Shown piece after piece: positions 1 to 7,090 of a stretch of 15,366 nucleotides of DNA. The position numbers and the translations under genes were made by a program. The notes under the pieces are model-generated. The model made no database searches, had not been told where the DNA came from, and was given only the letters and a program-made list of their open reading frames with translations. Location of the stretch: NCBI GenBank assembly GCA_946497265.1, contig CAMMKL010000021.1, positions 1 to 15,366 of the forward strand, given 5' to 3'. Position 1 is the first letter of the stretch, and each line of letters starts with the position of its first letter. This DNA is from an uncultured Clostridia bacterium (GTDB lineage Bacteria > Bacillota > Clostridia > Oscillospirales > Acutalibacteraceae).

Positions 1-54
1 AGCACGTCCTTGGTAAGGACGAGGTCACCAGTTCGAATCTGGTTAGCAGCTCCA
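1..54 (+). tRNA. tRNA-Thr (anticodon GGT), 3' part only
   Basis: This is the 3' two thirds of a tRNA cut by the window edge. The anticodon stem CGTCC (5-9) pairs with GGACG (17-21) around the loop TTGGTAA, giving anticodon GGT (12-14), which reads ACC/ACT threonine codons. The T arm is ACCAG-TTCGAAT-CTGGT, followed by acceptor strand TAGCAGC, discriminator T and an encoded CCA at 52-54. A strong terminator follows at once, so this is the last or only gene of its unit. The D arm and 5' acceptor strand lie outside the window. Confidence 0.95.
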
Positions 55-57
55 TTC

Positions 58-97
58 ATCCGCCTGAATCCATTTATTGGATTCAGGCGGATTTTTG
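58..97 (+). terminator. Rho-independent terminator of tRNA-Thr(GGT)
   Basis: A perfect 14-bp stem, ATCCGCCTGAATCC (58-71) with GGATTCAGGCGGAT (79-92), closes a 7-nt loop and runs into TTTTTG. It begins 3 nt after the tRNA CCA end. Confidence 0.93.
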
Positions 98-235
98 TGT
101 TTTTAAGTGCGTGTAACGTGACGCTATAGTCATGCGGATAAGCGGATCACAATAGGATTCTTTCTAAAATCTGCTTATTTTATGGCTTTTAGACGGGGCC
201 GTTGTTATATAAGGTCAGCCTGGGCAGTCTGCCTT

Positions 236-721
236 TTACAGCTTGCAAAGCTGTTGTGCCGCCTGTTTTGCAGTAATATGTGAAACGTCTATCCGAATGG
301 TATCCAAACTGTTGTAAAAAGGAAGCCGCTGAAGGCTTCTTGTAACCACATCCTCCCGGCGCAAGCCCTGTTCCACATCGGCCAGCAGCCGACGCCTGAG
401 TGTATCTGGATCGCAAACCAATGAGATGTTTTTTACAAGACAGCCGGTAACGTCCAGATTGGAAAGGATCTGGTCGATGATATGCTGTTCGTGCAGCACC
501 CAGCAGAAGATGACATGCTCGTAAGCGGAACAATGAATAAAGTTGTTTAGTAGATAGCAGATATTGTCCATAACCATCGTTTTTGTTTCTTCCGTAACTT
601 GAAATGGATGGGAATCCCAGCACCAGTCGCCGTCCAGGAAAACGCTCCTTGGTAATTTATTTTTTAAAAGTTGGCAGATTGTGGTTTTTCCCACGCCCAT
701 AGGTCCACCGATCAAATACAA
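236..721 (-). CDS. P-loop NTPase, small nucleoside/nucleotide-kinase-like AAA protein
   Basis: A 161-residue cytoplasmic protein with an N-terminal Walker A motif GPMGVGKTT (residues 7-15) and a following LxGDWCW segment (29-34). The latter resembles the conserved Asp region after the P-loop in AAA_33/shikimate-kinase-like small kinases. LRRRL and GLRREDV near residues 110-125 resemble the arginine-rich lid of such kinases. It probably transfers phosphate from ATP to a small molecule; the substrate cannot be told. The first standard start is TTG at 719-721, 17 nt from the AGGAGG at 739-744, which is too far. An in-frame ATA (728-730) sits 8 nt from that site and would give I/M-K-T-L-Y-L-I-G-G, which looks like the natural N-terminus. 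A promoter lies just upstream. It is monocistronic, and I see no clear terminator after it. Confidence 0.82.
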   Translation of the reverse strand: MYLIGGPMGVGKTTICQLLKNKLPRSVFLDGDWCWDSHPFQVTEETKTMVMDNICYLLNNFIHCSAYEHVIFCWVLHEQHIIDQILSNLDVTGCLVKNISLVCDPDTLRRRLLADVEQGLRREDVVTRSLQRLPFYNSLDTIRIDVSHITAKQAAQQLCKL

Positions 722-767
722 TGTTTTTATAGCGGCTTCCTCCTATCGTGTAATCGTTTATGATAGG

Positions 768-796
768 ATTATACACTTTTATGCGGCAGCTGTCGT
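768..796 (-). promoter_or_regulatory. Probable sigma-A promoter of the small kinase gene
   Basis: On the minus strand, -35 ACGACA (796-791) and -10 TATAAT (773-768) are 17 nt apart, placing the start of transcription near 761, about 30 nt before the coding region. An inverted repeat CCTATC (742-747)/GATAGG (762-767) spans the predicted start and overlaps the ribosome binding site, so it could be an operator. Confidence 0.55.
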
Positions 797-949
797 TTTA
801 AATGGTGACAAAGCAAGTTTTTTTGGTAAATCCCATAGGGCGGATTGTTTGTTTCACTATAATAAAGGAAAAGAAAGTAAGATGTTTCCTCCTTTTTAAA
901 GCCAAGAAGCGGTTTCTTTGGTATCTTTTTATTTTTAATTTCTCTTTAA

Positions 950-977
950 TTCACTTTTAACACGTCAAAAGTAGAAT
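950..977 (+). promoter_or_regulatory. Weak candidate promoter with inverted repeat before the phosphatase gene
   Basis: The 329-base stretch 731-1059 holds no convincing gene. In it, TTCACT (950-955) and TAGAAT (972-977) are 16 nt apart and could drive the phosphatase operon. An inverted repeat ACTTTT (953-958)/AAAAGT (967-972) occupies the spacer and may be a repressor site or chance in AT-rich DNA. A further TATAAT at 858-863 has no good -35 partner. Confidence 0.3.
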
Positions 978-1059
978 CGTTATGGCAGGAAGGGAGAGGA
1001 ACACTTCCTGCGGATGGTTCCTTGTTGAGAGATTAAATACAGAAAGGATCAGAGAACGT

Positions 1060-2814
1060 ATGAAAAAATTGATTGCGGTTTCCCTTGCTCTGGCGACCAT
1101 CCTTTCGGCTGGCAGCATGCATGTTTTTGCTGCTTCTGCGAAAGACGCCGCCGCCCCGGCTGTTGTGTCGGGCTCTGTAACCGGGTCCAGTTTCCAAGGC
1201 GTTGTTTTGGGAGTGGGCTCCAACGAATCTGAGCGCAACATTACCTGGAGCTCGAATAGCTCAGCCCCCGGTAAACTTCAGATTGCCAAAAAAGCGGACC
1301 TGCCCAATGGGGATTTTTCCGGCGAAGGATGGACAGCCGAGCAGTACGACGCGGAAAGCGCTGTGATACCTGGCCTTACCATCTACAGCAATAAGGTTAC
1401 GGTAACGGATCTGGAACCCAACACCGAATATGTATATCGCGTGGGCGATGACAGCAGTTGGTCTCAGGCCTATACCTTCTCCACCAAAGGCGCGGAGGAT
1501 TTCAGCTTCCTATTTGCCGGCGATCCGCAGATTGGCGCCAGCGGGAATTCCAGCTCCGACACCAATGGTTGGAACAACACCTTGAACTTTATTCAGCAAA
1601 ATTTTTCGAATGCAAGTTTTCTGCTCAGCGGCGGCGACCAGGTGAATACCTACAACAACGTGTCGCAGTACGACGGTTACCTGAATCCAATCCTTGCTAC
1701 GTTAACCAATGCGGTAACGGTTGGCAATCACGACAGTTCGGTGGGCAGGGACAACAACCCCTATCTCTCCCGCTTTACGATTCCGAACCTGGATTCCAGA
1801 GGGGCGACCGACGCCGGCGGCGATTATTGGTATACTTACAACAACGTGCTGTTTATGGACATCAATTCGAACAACCGCAGCACGGCCGAACATAAGGCGT
1901 TTATGGAAGACGCGATCGCCCAGAACCCGGATGTTACCTGGAAGGTTGTAGTGTTCCACCACTCTGTGTACAGCGTTGCCAGCCATGCGTTTGACAGCGA
2001 CATTTTGGAGCGCCGCGACCAACTGGTTCCGGTAATCTCCGAGTTGGGGATCGACGTTGCCCTGATGGGCCACGACCATGTCTATACCAGAAGCTATATG
2101 ATGAACGGTACCACGCCCGACGTACAGCGCAATGAAGACGGTACCGCCCTGAGCAGCGTGACCAATCCTTCCGGCACCCTTTATCTGACTGCAAACAGCG
2201 CCAGCGGCAGCAAATTCTATTCGATCAAGCAAAGCGACTTCCCCTTCGCGGCCGTACAGAATCAGGAACGTGTCCCGAACATCACCAACATTCAGGTGAC
2301 CGATACCTCCTTCCGTATGACTACTTACCGTGTATCCGACGGCAGCGTAGTGGATGATTTTACAATCAACAAAACCAGCCAAGGCGCGCAATCCGGCGGC
2401 AATACCGAGGTAACCGCCGATGCCACCATCGATCCCAGCTACACCTTCTCGATCCCGGCTACGGTGGATATGGGCAGCCTGAAGAAGACCGCCGATGAAT
2501 TCCTGGTAACTACCCCCTTCAGAATCTCGGTTACCGACCTGGTGAAGGCAAGCGATACGGGTAAGGTAGACGTTACCGTTGCGCCCACAGATGCATCCCG
2601 TACCTTCCAGATGATCAACGCGAAAGACAATCAGACGACGCTCGCCTACCAGATGAAAAACGCTGACGGCGTGGCCCTGAGCGTGGGCGGTTTGTTTGCC
2701 ACCTTTGCCGAAGACGGTTCCGCCGAAGGCTCCGTAGTGGTAGACGCTTCGCAGATCAATGCGGCCGGCCGGTATGCCGGAACGGTAACCTTTACCGCCT
2801 CTTACGGCGAATAA
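1060..2814 (+). CDS. Secreted purple-acid-phosphatase-like metallophosphoesterase with C-terminal beta-domain
   Basis: A 584-residue exported enzyme of the calcineurin-like superfamily, likely cleaving phosphomonoesters outside the cell. The chosen start (ATG 1060, AAAGGA at 1043-1048) gives a classic signal peptide, MKKLIAVSLALATILSAGS, cleaved near VFAA-S; the upstream ATG at 982 would add 26 residues before it. An N-terminal Fn3-like PAP domain (about 30-145) precedes the metal site: GDPQ (D155), GGDQ (D193), GNHD (N223, H224, D225), FHHS (H300, H301) and GHDHVYTR (H338, H340). After about residue 450 a beta-rich module (YTFSIPATVDMG to GRYAGTVTFTASYGE) resembles C-terminal modules of Firmicute surface proteins. 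No LPXTG or transmembrane anchor is visible, so retention may be non-covalent. It is followed by a terminator and then a membrane-protein pair. Confidence 0.93.
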   Translation: MKKLIAVSLALATILSAGSMHVFAASAKDAAAPAVVSGSVTGSSFQGVVLGVGSNESERNITWSSNSSAPGKLQIAKKADLPNGDFSGEGWTAEQYDAESAVIPGLTIYSNKVTVTDLEPNTEYVYRVGDDSSWSQAYTFSTKGAEDFSFLFAGDPQIGASGNSSSDTNGWNNTLNFIQQNFSNASFLLSGGDQVNTYNNVSQYDGYLNPILATLTNAVTVGNHDSSVGRDNNPYLSRFTIPNLDSRGATDAGGDYWYTYNNVLFMDINSNNRSTAEHKAFMEDAIAQNPDVTWKVVVFHHSVYSVASHAFDSDILERRDQLVPVISELGIDVALMGHDHVYTRSYMMNGTTPDVQRNEDGTALSSVTNPSGTLYLTANSASGSKFYSIKQSDFPFAAVQNQERVPNITNIQVTDTSFRMTTYRVSDGSVVDDFTINKTSQGAQSGGNTEVTADATIDPSYTFSIPATVDMGSLKKTADEFLVTTPFRISVTDLVKASDTGKVDVTVAPTDASRTFQMINAKDNQTTLAYQMKNADGVALSVGGLFATFAEDGSAEGSVVVDASQINAAGRYAGTVTFTASYGE

Positions 2815-2845
2815 CGGAAAACCCGAAAAGGGTTCCTGTAGGCAT

Positions 2846-2885
2846 ATAGGGTGGAGCCTCCCTCCACCCTATTGCTGCGTTTTTT
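2846..2885 (+). terminator. Rho-independent terminator after the phosphatase gene
   Basis: An 11-bp stem, ATAGGGTGGAG (2846-2856) with CTCCACCCTAT (2862-2872), closes a 5-nt loop. The T run (2880-2885) lies 7 nt after the stem rather than directly next to it, so termination may be partial and let some transcripts reach the membrane-protein genes. Confidence 0.75.
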
Positions 2886-2938
2886 CTGCAGGGGGAAATT
2901 TGGTTTACCTGCAAGGCTTCATTGAGAAAGGTGAAAGT

Positions 2939-3712
2939 ATGGATCAGAGAAAGCAATATGAAGCGGAAGAAAAAGAAAATTACGCAGGCAGCTTCCGCGT
3001 GAAGGAACACACCGTTTTGCGCTGCTATACCAAAAAACAAATGAAATCCCTTTACCCTACCGGGAAATATACCCTGTTAGGCGAATACCGGCCGGGCCAG
3101 GAAAAGGGGGAACTGGAATTGGAAGCAAACGGTATGGTTTTGCCGCTTGTTCCCTTACACAAAAACAACCGTCTCCTATATGCGGCCAAGGGATATGTAA
3201 AATGCCGTGGGGAAGAGGATGGGTATATCCTTTTGCTTCAAAATAGGGTGCTGCAACGGGCAGCGGTTCTCCTGCTGTGTCTCCTCGTTATTGCGGCGGT
3301 TTGTTTTGCCCTGCCTTCCACACCGGAGGGAAAAACCTTGCTGGGTATTGACCCAGGCGCTGCTGATCCCGTAGAAAGCGCCTACAATACCGGCGGGCAG
3401 GCGGGGGCTTCCATTCAAATTCCCGGCTATAAAAGCATTTCCATCGCGGCGGATACCACCGATGTAGCCGTTTCGTTCCAAAATCCGGTGGAAAACAGCT
3501 GTTATTTCCGCATCAGCCTGATATTGGATGACGGTACGGTGCTTTACCAGTCGGAACTGATTCCACCGGGAAAAGAGGTACGGGAGGTTACCCTTGCACA
3601 GCCCATGCCCGCCGGGGAATATGCCGCTACGGTCAAATACGACACCTTTACGCTGGATGACCAGACCCCGCTTAACGGCGCCAATGTGAAAATAACACTG
3701 ATTGTTTTGTAA
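2939..3712 (+). CDS. Single-pass membrane protein of unknown function
   Basis: A 257-residue protein I do not recognise by name. Start ATG 2939 follows GAAAGG; the upstream in-frame TTG (2900) would add 13 residues and lacks a ribosome binding site. Residues 1-107 are charged and soluble, a hydrophobic helix (about 108-126, LLLCLLVIAAVCFAL) spans the membrane, and the remainder is an extracytoplasmic beta-rich region. That region contains CYFRISLILDDGTVLYQSELIPPGKEV and ends in NGANVKITLIVL. From memory, similar C-terminal domains occur in Clostridia beside surface proteins with beta modules like the one ending the preceding phosphatase; this is not verified. The stop is 14 nt before the YibE/F gene, so the two are probably co-transcribed. 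Confidence 0.85.
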   Translation: MDQRKQYEAEEKENYAGSFRVKEHTVLRCYTKKQMKSLYPTGKYTLLGEYRPGQEKGELELEANGMVLPLVPLHKNNRLLYAAKGYVKCRGEEDGYILLLQNRVLQRAAVLLLCLLVIAAVCFALPSTPEGKTLLGIDPGAADPVESAYNTGGQAGASIQIPGYKSISIAADTTDVAVSFQNPVENSCYFRISLILDDGTVLYQSELIPPGKEVREVTLAQPMPAGEYAATVKYDTFTLDDQTPLNGANVKITLIVL

Positions 3713-3726
3713 AGGGGTAAGGTTAG

Positions 3727-4935
3727 ATGAAACGTAAATTTCCGAAAACCGATATCTTTTTAGCGTTGTTTATTCTGTTGTTCGGTCTGTTTGTTTATTT
3801 CTTCAATATACAGAATCCAAATACGTATGAACGCTACAACAGTTCCACGCTTTCTTACGAAAGGGCCAAGGTGCTTTCCATAGACGCACAACAGCTAACG
3901 GAAGATACCACAACTCCCGGCCGCTACTATGGGGAACAGCAGATTACGGCGCAGCTGTTGAGCGGCAGCCGGGCGGGGGAAACGGTAAGCGTATACAATA
4001 ATTTGAGCACTACTCATAACATACTGTTATCAGAAGGGCAGGATTTTGTGGCCTGTTTGGATCAGCCTGATCAGGCGGACTCCTATATTACGGTGTACAA
4101 TTATTACCGCACTCCGGTAATTTATATCATGATCTTTCTGTTCTTGGCGGTTATGGTGCTGATTGGCCGTATGAAGGGCTTTAAAAGCGCGGTGGGGCTG
4201 CTCTTTACGTTTGCTACCATCCTTTTTTTGATGATACCCATGATATACCACGGCTATTCGCCTGTTTTTTCCTGTATCCTGACCGTTATCGTCACTACAG
4301 CGGTAAGCCTTTTGCTTCTCAACGGGGCTTCGGCCAAAACTTTTTGCGCAACAGCCTCTACCGCTCTTGGCGTGGTATTTGCCGGAATCATATTTTCCAT
4401 ATTCGCCGTGTTTTTCCATATCAGCGGGTTTAACACCAGCGAAGCCGAGGATCTGATTTTAATTTCCCAGAGTACAGGGCTTAATATCCAGGATATCCTG
4501 TTTGCAAGCATTTTGATCGCCTCTTTGGGGGCGGTAATGGATGTCGCAATGTCGATCAGCACGGCGCTGCACGAGGTAATGCTGTTCAGCCCCCAAATCA
4601 GCGCAAAGGAGCTGTTCCTTTCCGGTATCCGTATGGGTAAGGATATGATCGGCACCATGTCCAATACTCTGATTCTGGCGTTTGCCGGAAGCTGCCTGAC
4701 CACCATCCTGGTATTTTTTTCCTATCATGTCCAGTATCAGCAGCTTATGAATTCCGATTTTATCACATTGGAGATTGCACAGGGCTTGTCCGGGACCATG
4801 GCGGTGGTGCTTACGGTTCCCATCGCTTCTTTCATTTCTGCCTTTGTTTACCACAGGCAGAGGGTAAAAAAGGGACGAAAGGCGCCGGTACCTCAAGCAG
4901 ATGAAATCGAAGAGAGCGCGATACAAGGTTCTTAA
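3727..4935 (+). CDS. YibE/F family polytopic membrane protein
   Basis: A 402-residue integral membrane protein. An N-terminal helix (about 10-27) anchors an extracytoplasmic domain (about 28-127) with SYERAKVLSI and AGETVSVYNNL. About seven more hydrophobic helices follow between residues 130 and 375, then a short charged cytoplasmic tail. The family signatures are clear: GAVMDVAMSISTALHEV (268-284) and GKDMIGTMSNTLILAF (304-319). The transport or signalling activity of the family is not established, and nothing here fixes a substrate. Many Firmicutes carry separate YibE-like and YibF-like genes; only one is present here. GTAAGG upstream of ATG 3727 serves as ribosome binding site. It ends the + strand operon and faces the convergent acyltransferase-like gene across a shared terminator. 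Confidence 0.93.
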   Translation: MKRKFPKTDIFLALFILLFGLFVYFFNIQNPNTYERYNSSTLSYERAKVLSIDAQQLTEDTTTPGRYYGEQQITAQLLSGSRAGETVSVYNNLSTTHNILLSEGQDFVACLDQPDQADSYITVYNYYRTPVIYIMIFLFLAVMVLIGRMKGFKSAVGLLFTFATILFLMIPMIYHGYSPVFSCILTVIVTTAVSLLLLNGASAKTFCATASTALGVVFAGIIFSIFAVFFHISGFNTSEAEDLILISQSTGLNIQDILFASILIASLGAVMDVAMSISTALHEVMLFSPQISAKELFLSGIRMGKDMIGTMSNTLILAFAGSCLTTILVFFSYHVQYQQLMNSDFITLEIAQGLSGTMAVVLTVPIASFISAFVYHRQRVKKGRKAPVPQADEIEESAIQGS

Positions 4936-4961
4936 TACTTTGACTTTATTTGAATATAAAT

Positions 4962-5000
4962 AAAAACATCCATATCCCGGTCTTAGGGGTATGGATGTTT
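4962..5000. terminator. Bidirectional terminator between convergent operons
   Basis: AAACATCCATA (4964-4974) pairs perfectly with TATGGATGTTT (4990-5000). A T-G wobble and a CCC/GGG pairing (4976-4978 with 4986-4988) extend the stem to 15 bp. The + strand exit is TTTCTGTT. The - strand exit is a better U tract (complement of TAAAAA at 4961-4966), serving the acyltransferase-like gene. Confidence 0.85.
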
Positions 5001-5016
5001 CTGTTAAGGAAGGGGA

Positions 5017-6015
5017 TCATGCGGCCTTACGGCGTTCCCGGGAAGCTCCCCGGCTAAAAAAAGAAATGATTTTGGCTTTGTCCCGGCGGATCCGACGGGG
5101 CTTTTTGTTCTTCAGAGGAGGCAGGGCGGGATCTTCCGGCAGTTCTTCCGGCGGTTCGAGCAGGATCTCTGGATTTCGGATAATCTTTCGCAGGGAACGG
5201 ATGGTGGTGGCGTAATAAAAACCGTCGCAGATACGTTCGTCCACAACAAAGCGGAGGGTCATCAGTTTGGTGGTTTTGATCGAGCCGTCGCTCTGTATCT
5301 TGTATTCGGTGCGTTTCCGACCGATGGAAAGGAAAATGGAGCAGGTGCCAAAGTTATAAATATGATGGAACACGGAATCAATGCCCAACGACCCGTTGTC
5401 TACAATAAAGGCGCTGGTGTGGAAGGGGGAGAACTCATTGATAAAACGGGGCAGCAGGCCGATCTTATCGAAATTTTTCAGGGTAAAGACCGCAAATTTG
5501 GTGATGCAGGTGGGAAGATAGCTGAATATTTTCGCAATAATATCCGTACTGTTGGATTCGCTGCGGTTTTTGTTGGCCGCAAATTCCGCGTGCAGCTTGC
5601 TCCAAACATCATGCAGGGTATCGGTAGGGAAAAATTCGGGCTTTATGGTGGTTTCTTCCCCCTCCAGGCTCATCTCTTTTTTCACCGCGATGGACAAATG
5701 GATGCTGTTGCGGGCAAAGATCCTGCGGCCCGCCACAAACCGGTTAACCGCCGGCTTTATGGCGATCATGCGTACGGCTGCCGCCATGATGACCTGGATC
5801 ATGCTCAAATCCTTCATATCCGTTTCCCGTCTCATCCTTCGCACGAACCGTTCCAGCTCCGTAATTTCAACTTCCTCTTCAAAACACACCATACTGTCGT
5901 TACGGGTAGGCATAATATGCGGGATCAAAAGGAAAAAGGGGTCAACGCTGCTCAAACGATATCCGTCATATCTGTCGCCAAACCGGCGGGGCCGCCTTTC
6001 ATTAAATGATTCCAT
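5017..6015 (-). CDS. CAT/E2-acyltransferase-fold protein with altered catalytic motif
   Basis: A 332-residue protein resembling the catalytic domain of 2-oxoacid dehydrogenase E2 acyltransferases and chloramphenicol acetyltransferase. It lacks any lipoyl or E1/E3-binding domain, and no E1/E3 genes are nearby. Features seen are an N-terminal DPFFLLIPHIMPTRNDS strand region, a central FSPFHTSAFIVDNGSLGID segment and the C-terminal RFVVDERICDG motif (255-265). Canonical E2 enzymes have DHRxxDG there; the catalytic His is Glu260 here, while D259, R261, D264 and G265 are kept. The normal CoA-thioester chemistry is therefore doubtful. A proline-rich then strongly basic tail (about 287-332) could contact nucleic acid or membrane. 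The start at 6015 has AGGAGG 5 nt upstream; the longer in-frame ATG at 6126 lacks such a site. The gene lies 160 bp after the XRE regulator gene, whose own terminator separates them. Confidence 0.8.
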   Translation of the reverse strand: MESFNERRPRRFGDRYDGYRLSSVDPFFLLIPHIMPTRNDSMVCFEEEVEITELERFVRRMRRETDMKDLSMIQVIMAAAVRMIAIKPAVNRFVAGRRIFARNSIHLSIAVKKEMSLEGEETTIKPEFFPTDTLHDVWSKLHAEFAANKNRSESNSTDIIAKIFSYLPTCITKFAVFTLKNFDKIGLLPRFINEFSPFHTSAFIVDNGSLGIDSVFHHIYNFGTCSIFLSIGRKRTEYKIQSDGSIKTTKLMTLRFVVDERICDGFYYATTIRSLRKIIRNPEILLEPPEELPEDPALPPLKNKKPRRIRRDKAKIISFFSRGASRERRKAA

Positions 6016-6158
6016 ATGGACCTCCTCAAAGCGCGTAAATGTTAACTGATAAAATGATAACATACCGATGGCGAAAAAGAAATAGTTTTCCCTAGAAATG
6101 TATGGGGATATCCGGTTTTTTGTCATAACTCGTCATAAAAGATCTATCAGAAAACAAT

Positions 6159-6187
6159 AAAAAAGGCAAGGCAACTTACTTTGCCTT
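6159..6187 (-). terminator. Terminator of the XRE regulator gene, overlapping its last codons
   Basis: On the minus strand AAGGCAA (6187-6181) pairs with TTGCCTT at either of two overlapping copies (6174-6168 or 6169-6163), followed by TTTTTT (6164-6159). The 5' arm lies within the last codons of the regulator gene, so its stop codon sits in the loop. Confidence 0.7.
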
Positions 6188-6574
6188 ACCTGTGAATTCT
6201 GTTTTTTTGCCGATCATGTTACCCGCCTGGGTCAACAGTTTTTTCTGGTCGCTTTCTTTCATAAGACGATAATACATAATCAGAGTGATCTCGTCCTGTT
6301 CCAGTGCGGCCAAGCTTGGTTTTCGCCTTTCATAAATAGGATCCCGGCTGTTTTGGGAGTCGTGTACCCTAGCGTTTACGGGTTCCTCATCCAGAAGTTC
6401 TTCGTAGCTGACATGAAAAAGTTTTGCAAGCTTTCCAATGGTAGCTAGATCAGGGGAGGATTTCCCTAATTCATAATAACTATAGGTGGATCGGCTGATA
6501 TTCAGCACTTCAGCTACTTGCCATTGTTTATAATTGCAACGTTTGCGCAGATCTCTCAACTTTTGGGACAGCAT
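6176..6574 (-). CDS. Cro/C1 (XRE) family helix-turn-helix transcriptional regulator
   Basis: A 132-residue DNA-binding protein. Residues 3-59 form a standard five-helix XRE domain: LRDLRKRCNYKQWQVAEVLN, then ISRSTYSYYELGKSSPDL with the recognition helix, then ATIGKLAKLFHVSYEELLDE. The remaining 70 residues are polar, with a helical stretch EITLIMYYRLMKESDQKKLL that may mediate dimerisation. Start at 6574 follows AAAGGGGG; the longer in-frame version (to 6679) would add 35 residues across the AT-rich promoter region. It is probably a repressor, possibly of itself or of the adjacent acyltransferase-like gene, but no target is shown by sequence. An inverted repeat in its upstream region (6664-6681) is a candidate operator. 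Confidence 0.9.
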   Translation of the reverse strand: MLSQKLRDLRKRCNYKQWQVAEVLNISRSTYSYYELGKSSPDLATIGKLAKLFHVSYEELLDEEPVNARVHDSQNSRDPIYERRKPSLAALEQDEITLIMYYRLMKESDQKKLLTQAGNMIGKKTEFTGKAK

Positions 6575-6659
6575 AGAACTCCCCCTTTCTGTAATGTTTT
6601 CATATGAATTACTCAATAGTATTCTCGAACAAAAAAAGAATATGTGCAATTTTTTTGTA

Positions 6660-6698
6660 TTGGACTTGGAATATATCAAGTAATACTATAATTATAAT
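6660..6698. promoter_or_regulatory. AT-rich upstream region of the XRE gene with inverted repeat and -10-like boxes
   Basis: An inverted repeat ACTTG (6664-6668)/CAAGT (6677-6681) with an 8-nt AT spacer is followed by near-palindromic CTATAATTATAAT, which offers TATAAT-like boxes on both strands. On the + strand TTGGAC (6660-6665) is 18 nt from TACTAT (6684-6689). The inverted repeat then falls between the two boxes, a usual place for an XRE operator. Which strand is used cannot be decided. Confidence 0.35.
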
Positions 6699-6788
6699 GA
6701 AGATATTTCTTTTTCGAAAGTGTACGTGACGTATGTTCACCAAACTTTTTTTCGCTCCCTATTTTTATCAGGAAACAAAAGGAAAGGC

Positions 6789-6817
6789 TTGACTAATGGA
6801 AAAAGGTCGGTTATAAT
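6789..6817 (+). promoter_or_regulatory. Sigma-A promoter of tRNA-Thr(CGT)
   Basis: TTGACT (6789-6794) and TATAAT (6812-6817) are 17 nt apart, near-consensus, with the expected start about 10 nt before the mature tRNA 5' end. Confidence 0.88.
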
Positions 6818-6833
6818 AACTATCGCACACGAT

Positions 6834-6909
6834 GCTACTGTGGCTCAGCAGGTAGAGCAGCTCACTCGTAATGAGCAGGTCGTCCGTTCGAATCGGATCA
6901 GTAGCTCCA
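6834..6909 (+). tRNA. tRNA-Thr (anticodon CGT)
   Basis: A complete 76-nt tRNA. The acceptor GCTACTG (6834-6840) pairs with CAGTAGC (6899-6905), followed by discriminator T and encoded CCA (6907-6909). The D arm contains GGCTCAGCAGGTAGAGC. The anticodon stem GCTCA/TGAGC encloses loop CTCGTAA, giving anticodon CGT, which reads the threonine codon ACG. The T arm is GTCCG-TTCGAAT-CGGAT with one wobble-type pair. It has its own promoter and terminator, so it is a single-gene unit. It is a different threonine isoacceptor from the partial tRNA at the left edge. Confidence 0.97.
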
Positions 6910-6913
6910 CCAG

Positions 6914-6954
6914 GCCGGGCTTGGACGCGGATCGCGTTTCAGGCCCGGCTTTTT
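6914..6954 (+). terminator. Terminator of tRNA-Thr(CGT)
   Basis: Outer stem GCCGGGC (6914-6920)/GCCCGGC (6943-6949) with an inner ACGCG/CGCGT helix separated by an internal loop, followed by TTTTT. It begins 5 nt after the tRNA. Confidence 0.9.
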
Positions 6955-7016
6955 CTTGTTGATTGCGTCTGGAATGAGGACTCCGTTTTGTCAGCGCTTC
7001 CAATAGGATGGTTTAT

Positions 7017-7050
7017 AAGCCACGCACTCATTTGGGCGTGGCTTTTGCAT
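7017..7050 (+). terminator. Second, downstream rho-independent hairpin
   Basis: AAGCCACGC (7017-7025) pairs with GCGTGGCTT (7036-7044) around a 10-nt loop, followed by TTGCATTTTT. No gene lies between it and the first tRNA terminator, so it is a backup terminator or insulates the gene starting at 7091. Confidence 0.7.
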
Positions 7051-7090
7051 TTTTAGAGAAAGGGAAACTTATAGAAAGGGGAATTGCAAT

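Noticed and set aside
189..899. Overlapping open frames at 189-623 (-) and 681-899 (+)
   Set aside because: They are off-frame shadows of the kinase gene and its promoter region, with no ribosome binding site or recognisable domain.
982..1059. Upstream ATG of the phosphatase gene
   Set aside because: It would put 26 charged residues before a textbook signal peptide that begins at the 1060 ATG.
6027..6058. TGTTA/TAACA inverted repeat upstream of the acyltransferase-like gene as a Rex site
   Set aside because: The spacing between half-sites is far longer than the 4 nt of Rex operators, and the flanking bases do not fit.
1..6909. Integrative element bounded by two tRNA-Thr genes
   Set aside because: The two tRNAs have different anticodons and diverged arms, no integrase or repeated attachment core is present between them, and the genes are ordinary chromosomal types.
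6720..6962. Open frame running through the tRNA-Thr(CGT)
   Set aside because: It covers the tRNA, its promoter and its terminator, so the coding potential is accidental.
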